A stretch of DNA of 64,000 bases from UBA1858 sp045105615 (lineage in GTDB: Bacteria; Pseudomonadota; Gammaproteobacteria; UBA4575): contig JBGCDS010000007.1 in assembly GCA_045105615.1 (NCBI GenBank), positions 1-64,000 of the forward strand. The letters run 5' to 3'. The notes below the pieces were generated by a model, which worked only from the letters and a program-made list of their open reading frames with translations, made no database searches and had not been told where the DNA came from. Both the position numbers and the translations under genes were made by a program. This document shows, piece by piece, positions 63,691-64,000 of this stretch; position 1 is the first letter of the stretch, and each line of letters begins with the position of its first letter.

Positions 63691-64000
63691 GTTCGTTACC
63701 AGTATCACCATTAGGTGTTGGGTCAGCATTATCGCCGATACCGTCGCCATCACTATCTTGTGTTTCAGTAGGATCATTTGGAAATGCATCTTCACTATCT
63801 ATGACGCCATCACCGTCAGTATCTAATGTGTCTGTGACGACATACAAACAAGCTTTGGTAACGCCAACGATGGGGTTGCCGAATAAACCGTCATTACAAC
63901 CAATGCTTCCATTGATGCCTTGGAAAGAGTTAAAACTACCATCTGCACCGTACCAAACAGTGGCAATGGAATTGATGGGTAGTGTACAAACTTCACCCTC
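58775..64000 (-). CDS. giant secreted multidomain protein with diheme cytochrome, beta-propeller and Ig-like repeats (5' end outside window)
   Basis: The frame is open from the stop at 58775 to the window edge; a TTG at 63847 is inside the coding sequence, and about 51 further codons (with a VWYGADGSF...CNDGLFGNP...KAC block) continue upstream. Order from N- to C-terminus: TSP3-like repeats, a module resembling a carbohydrate-binding domain, TSP3-like repeats, a YVTN-type beta-propeller (about 63000-61950), a cytochrome region with haem sites CASCH (61780-61794) and CTSCH (61387-61401) and MauG-like TAPYLHDGAALT, more TSP3-like repeats, a second module, four Ig-like domains and a third module ending at the C-terminus. 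No sorting signal is seen. Function could be surface electron transfer or adhesion; not known. Confidence 0.9.
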   Translation of the reverse strand, partial: EGEVCTLPINSIATVWYGADGSFNSFQGINGSIGCNDGLFGNPIVGVTKACLYVVTDTLDTDGDGVIDSEDAFPNDPTETQDSDGDGIGDNADPTPNGDTGNELLEQTANTANLTGDFELSADNQFIQIPDGAGNEYDFSEGISSADFTFNVTTPGSYQIEGSILTSGANADESDSFYVRVDGAPATPYLWDTGTHNTFTPVRVTNRNTAGNVEVDLAVGTHTVTIYLREDGTQLRDLKLVLIQATGPVDTDGDGVFDNEDAFPNDPTETVDTDGDGVGNNADAFPTDPTETVDTDADGVGDNTDVFPTDPTETLDTDGDGIGDNADSTPTTGSNITALPALPRNSTTLIVEASSGADRIWNVNPDNNTVSISSAAGALLQEISVGLNPWSLAKQPNTDRVFVTNKKDNSISIINTQTLAVEQTIPLPFASQPHGIVFNSTGSTYYVVLEATLSMEARNATDHAVIGSTLLSGTPRHITMTYDDSRLLISNFITPPIPGESTANVDVQNARAEVFVVDPISMGLTNTIVLSHDNRAANETQGPGIPNYLNAPVISFDNQFGYVPSKKDNIDSGMLRGKIGMTFDTTVRANTSRIALSTENQDANNLAIDFDNSSVATGAALTGDSRYLIVALETSNQLAVFDTINNFQVMRLPTGRAPQGVALSTDSSIAYVHNFMDRSISRFDLTRMIETELPSINVLSAIDVVGTETLSNQILLGKQLFYDAADDRLARDDYMSCASCHNEGDSDGRVWDISVFGEGLRNTITLQGHGSGHGRLHWTSNFDEVQDFEGQIRSLSGGTGLMTDTDFAAGTRSEPLGDPKAGVSTDLDALAAYVNSLTTIPANPYALSAANMTDDAKAGEILFVANDCTSCHTGTVLTDSDQNILHDIGTIDTASGQRLGSTLNGFDTPTLLGIFKTAPYLHDGAALTVAEAISAHDSVNLNATELNQLAAYLEQASFVDTDGDGILDTEDAFPNDPNETTDTDGDGVGDNSDVFPNDPAENADTDGDGVGNNADAFPNDATETSDTDGDGVGDNTDVFPNDPTESVDSDGDGIGDNSDPTPNGDNVETLELSADAAVLTGDFELSTNNQFIQVADGTGNEYDFAEGISSAEFTFNVATAGSYQVEGTILTSGANVDESDSFYVRVNSAPANPYLWDTGEQNTFTPVILTNRNVAGPVQIDLLAGPQIVTFYLREDGAQLSSLRLVLIEPAENVAPSVNLTAPTANAEFTIGDVVSLTANATDIGGTVTSVEFYDGTTLLTTDSAAPYSFSWNSATEGTHTLTAVATDNDGASTTSSAIAINVIPPPPNVAPTVSLTAPTNNVTFTVGAVIALTANAADSDGTVTSVEFYDGAALLGTDTTAPYSFSWNGATVGAHTLTAVATDNDAAITTSVSVAINIEEDIGNVNIAPTVSLTAPTANTIFITGDVITLSANAIDSDGTVTSVEFYDGATLIGTDTTTPYNFSWNGAIEGVHSLTAIATDDDNDTSTSTTITVTVVPPAPNVAPTVILTGPVATTFTVGDIITLTANAADSDGNVTSVEFYDGSSLLSTDTTAPYSFTWSGASEGAHTLTAVAIDNDSASTTSASAAINVEAATGGGEILELSADAAILDGFFVLSANNQFIEAPEGSGNEYDFNEGLSSAEFTFNVVTAGNYLIEGSILTSGVNVDESDSFYVRVDGAPGTPYLWDTGEHNTFEPVIVTNRNTAGPVEVNLTAGTHTVTLYLREDGTQLSSLRLVPVQ
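59220..60367 (-). repeat. four tandem Ig-like (Big-type) repeats in the giant protein
   Basis: Four units of about 285 bp, each beginning APxVxLTxP and carrying SVEFYDGxxLLxTDTTAPYSFxW and GAHTLTAVATDND, the bacterial Ig-like pattern. They form a probable extended stalk. Near-identical DNA blocks (e.g. 59570-59690 versus 59860-59990) suggest recent duplication or recombination. Confidence 0.85.
60800..63840 (-). repeat. thrombospondin type 3-like DTDGDGxxD repeats (three blocks)
   Basis: Ca-binding DxDGDGxxDNxDxFPNDPTE units occur in blocks at about 60800-61130, 63010-63260 and 63690-63840. Each unit is 13-22 residues with Asp at calcium positions. They separate the other domains and should stiffen the protein in the presence of calcium. 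Confidence 0.85.

Noticed and set aside
63845..63847. TTG as start of the giant protein
   Set aside because: The frame stays open with protein-like sequence to the window edge, so the true start is outside.

Overview
The window looks like a chromosomal segment of an aerobic, flagellated gammaproteobacterium of low-to-moderate GC (roughly 40% by eye). The class assignment rests on the dnaX-ybaB-recR operon preceded by a small SRP RNA, the rpoE-rseA-rseB-degP/mucD block, SthA, Orn, NadB, LepA and a near-perfect gammaproteobacterial-type Zur box. No rRNA, tRNA, phage, insertion sequence with transposase or CRISPR array was seen. The metabolic genes (SoxB, SBP56-type methanethiol oxidase, NAD-linked formate dehydrogenase) suggest an organism that uses reduced sulfur and one-carbon compounds; genus cannot be told from the sequence.

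Layout. 1-1.8 kb: a Zur-controlled zinc module (His-rich ZrgA-like protein plus DUF3299 protein) and a decayed VOC/glyoxalase gene. 1.9-5.7 kb: cyclopropane fatty acid synthase, an FMN reductase, a CNNM/CBS transporter and a bacterial voltage-gated sodium channel. 5.9-20.9 kb: a chemotaxis island with two chimeric MCPs that both end in a W-x-x-F pentapeptide, a CheX-like/CheY pair, and a cheY-cheA-cheW-STAS-(CheZ-like)-cheD-cheB-cheR operon; three sigma28 (FliA)-type promoters can be read. SthA sits inside this island. 21-25.3 kb: a peroxiredoxin-like protein, an outer-membrane porin, and a stretch with decayed or orphan small genes, including a stand-alone sigma70 region-4-like protein and a frameshifted HAD hydrolase. 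25.3-29.7 kb: photolyase, a metal-efflux permease and an isolated soxB. 30-36.9 kb: SRP RNA, dnaX-ybaB-recR, several small membrane or zinc-finger proteins (two below 60 codons), PpnP, RsgA, a small cytochrome c and Orn. 36.9-46.4 kb: nadB, rpoE-rseA-rseB-mucD with two sigmaE-type promoters, lepA, a MITE-like inverted-repeat element, a metallo-beta-lactamase-fold hydrolase and folP. 46.5-47.4 kb: two paralogous Tyr/Arg/His-rich secreted miniproteins.

47.6-58.6 kb is the most interesting metabolic region. A two-gene NAD-linked formate dehydrogenase and a pterin dehydratase-like protein lie next to a methanethiol oxidase (SBP56/MtoX) with two flanking SCO proteins, a MauG-type diheme protein and two TlpA-like thioredoxins. 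Together with soxB 25 kb away this makes a plausible route: methanethiol to formaldehyde, sulfide and H2O2, followed by formate oxidation to CO2 and sulfur oxidation by Sox proteins. The window closes with a giant secreted multidomain protein (58775 to beyond 64000, minus strand) that combines thrombospondin-3-like repeats, a YVTN beta-propeller, a diheme cytochrome/MauG-like domain, four tandem Ig-like domains and three copies of a carbohydrate-binding-like module.
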